Positions 4,926-5,637 of a stretch of 5,637 bases of DNA are shown here, one piece after another. The DNA comes from JABDGR01 sp035546135 (GTDB lineage: Bacteria > Verrucomicrobiota > Verrucomicrobiia > Opitutales > JABDGR01), in NCBI GenBank assembly GCA_035546135.1, contig DASZWY010000260.1:1-5637 (forward strand). Direction: 5' to 3'. The translations under genes and the position numbers were made by a program. Every line of letters begins with the position of its first letter. Position 1 is the stretch's first letter. The notes beneath the pieces were generated by a model that was given only the letters and a program-made list of their open reading frames with translations, was not told where the DNA came from and ran no database searches.

Positions 4926-5637
4926 TCAAAACCACCACAGCCCTGCCAGACCGAATACGAACACCGCCCCCAGCGCCACTGCAATCGCCCGCCGGTAGGC
5001 CGGCGTCCCAATCACCAGCGCCAGCCCCGCCTTCCCCAACGTGTTGGACAGCGCCGCCAGCAGCACGCACCGCGCTGCCACTGTCACCGTCAACAAATGT
5101 CCGGACACCGCCTGCGCCGAGGACAACGTCACCGGCGCGGCATCGGCCAGCCCGGATACAAAGCTAATGCCATACATCCATCCCACCGGCATGTGTGCGA
5201 CAGCCCAGCGCGTCAAAAAACCCACCGCCGCATAGAGCAGCCCGAATTGCAGGGCCAGCCGCAGGCTCAGGGGATTGCCCAGTTCCGGCGTGGAAACCTT
5301 CTTCGCGGGCGCTTCCCGCCGCCATTCCCGCAAGCCCCAGGCCGCTCCCGGCAGCGCCATCAGCACAAACGGCCACAATGTTGCCAGCGCCAGCTCGGGG
5401 CTGATGAGCACCATCATTACCGCCAGGCGCGCCAGCATCACCGTGCACGCGAGCACCACCGCCAGCGCCAGGCTCCCCGACAGTGGCGGCATCCGTCGGC
5501 TCTCGCGGCTCATCGCCAGCGTCGTCGCCGTGCTCGACGCCAGGCCGCCCGCCAGCCCCGTCACCATGATGCCCGCCTGCGCGCCCAGCCAGCGAATCGC
5601 AATGTAGCCCAAAAACCCCAGCGAGGCCACCAGCACC
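4926..5637 (-). CDS. MgtC/DUF4010-family polytopic membrane protein (C-terminal part; 5' end outside window)
   Basis: The frame is open to the right edge and ends with TGA at 4926-4928; 236 codons from the ATG at 5634-5636, but that Met is very probably internal because the family is usually about 400 residues with an N-terminal MgtC-like half. The visible part has about six or seven hydrophobic segments. Family-like motifs, numbered from that Met: GLAGGLASSTATTLAMSR (about 28-45), the linker-then-LGNPLSLRLALQFGLLYA region after a basic cytoplasmic loop, SGLADAAPVTLS, and ALSNTLGKAGLA near the end, followed by a final membrane segment closing in GLWWF. These are typical of DUF4010 as I remember it. 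It sits in the inner membrane; the substrate is not established for the family, although MgtC-like proteins are linked to magnesium and to growth under low Mg. A gap of 154 bp separates it from the protease gene, so joint transcription is uncertain and a functional link is not implied. Confidence 0.82.
   Translation of the reverse strand, partial: VLVASLGFLGYIAIRWLGAQAGIMVTGLAGGLASSTATTLAMSRESRRMPPLSGSLALAVVLACTVMLARLAVMMVLISPELALATLWPFVLMALPGAAWGLREWRREAPAKKVSTPELGNPLSLRLALQFGLLYAAVGFLTRWAVAHMPVGWMYGISFVSGLADAAPVTLSSAQAVSGHLLTVTVAARCVLLAALSNTLGKAGLALVIGTPAYRRAIAVALGAVFVFGLAGLWWF

Overview
The window is about 60% G+C by eye. All four genes I can support lie on the minus strand, so in the direction of transcription they run from high to low coordinates: (1) the C-terminal part of a polytopic membrane protein of the MgtC/DUF4010 kind (4926 to the right edge); (2) a complete membrane-anchored subtilisin-like (S8) protease with an N-terminal propeptide-like region and a C-terminal CARDB-like domain (2978-4771); (3) a complete small secreted Ser/Thr/Val-rich protein of unknown function (1987-2799); (4) a large membrane-anchored protein, open at the left edge (1-1894), whose extracytoplasmic part resembles the N-terminal lipid-binding module of vitellogenin/MTP/apoB and then continues into HEAT-like repeats. 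No RNA genes, mobile elements, CRISPR arrays or phage genes were seen.

The gaps are 154 bp (4772-4925), 178 bp (2800-2977) and 92 bp (1895-1986). The last holds a textbook intrinsic terminator (1933-1970) directly after the stop of gene 3. The first two hold only weak hairpins and one weak promoter-like pair. No gene overlaps another, so this looks like a co-oriented cluster rather than a tightly coupled operon. None of the three visible start codons has a convincing Shine-Dalgarno sequence.

The organism is a bacterium with a cell envelope into which proteins are exported. The style of the proteins (basic, proline-rich cytoplasmic tail before a single anchor; Ala-rich spacers; CARDB on a subtilase; starts without a Shine-Dalgarno) would fit Verrucomicrobiota or a neighbouring PVC lineage. 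This is an impression, not a demonstrated placement; Myxococcota or Acidobacteriota are not excluded.

Three adjacent genes encode proteins that act outside the cytoplasm: an anchored protease, a secreted beta-rich protein, and an anchored protein with a lipid-transfer-like fold. The most notable observation is the last of these. It carries two separate sequence signatures of the animal large lipid transfer protein (LLTP) family in the right order and at plausible spacing, in a bacterial protein with no cysteine in the parts I translated. Whether the three proteins work together is unknown.
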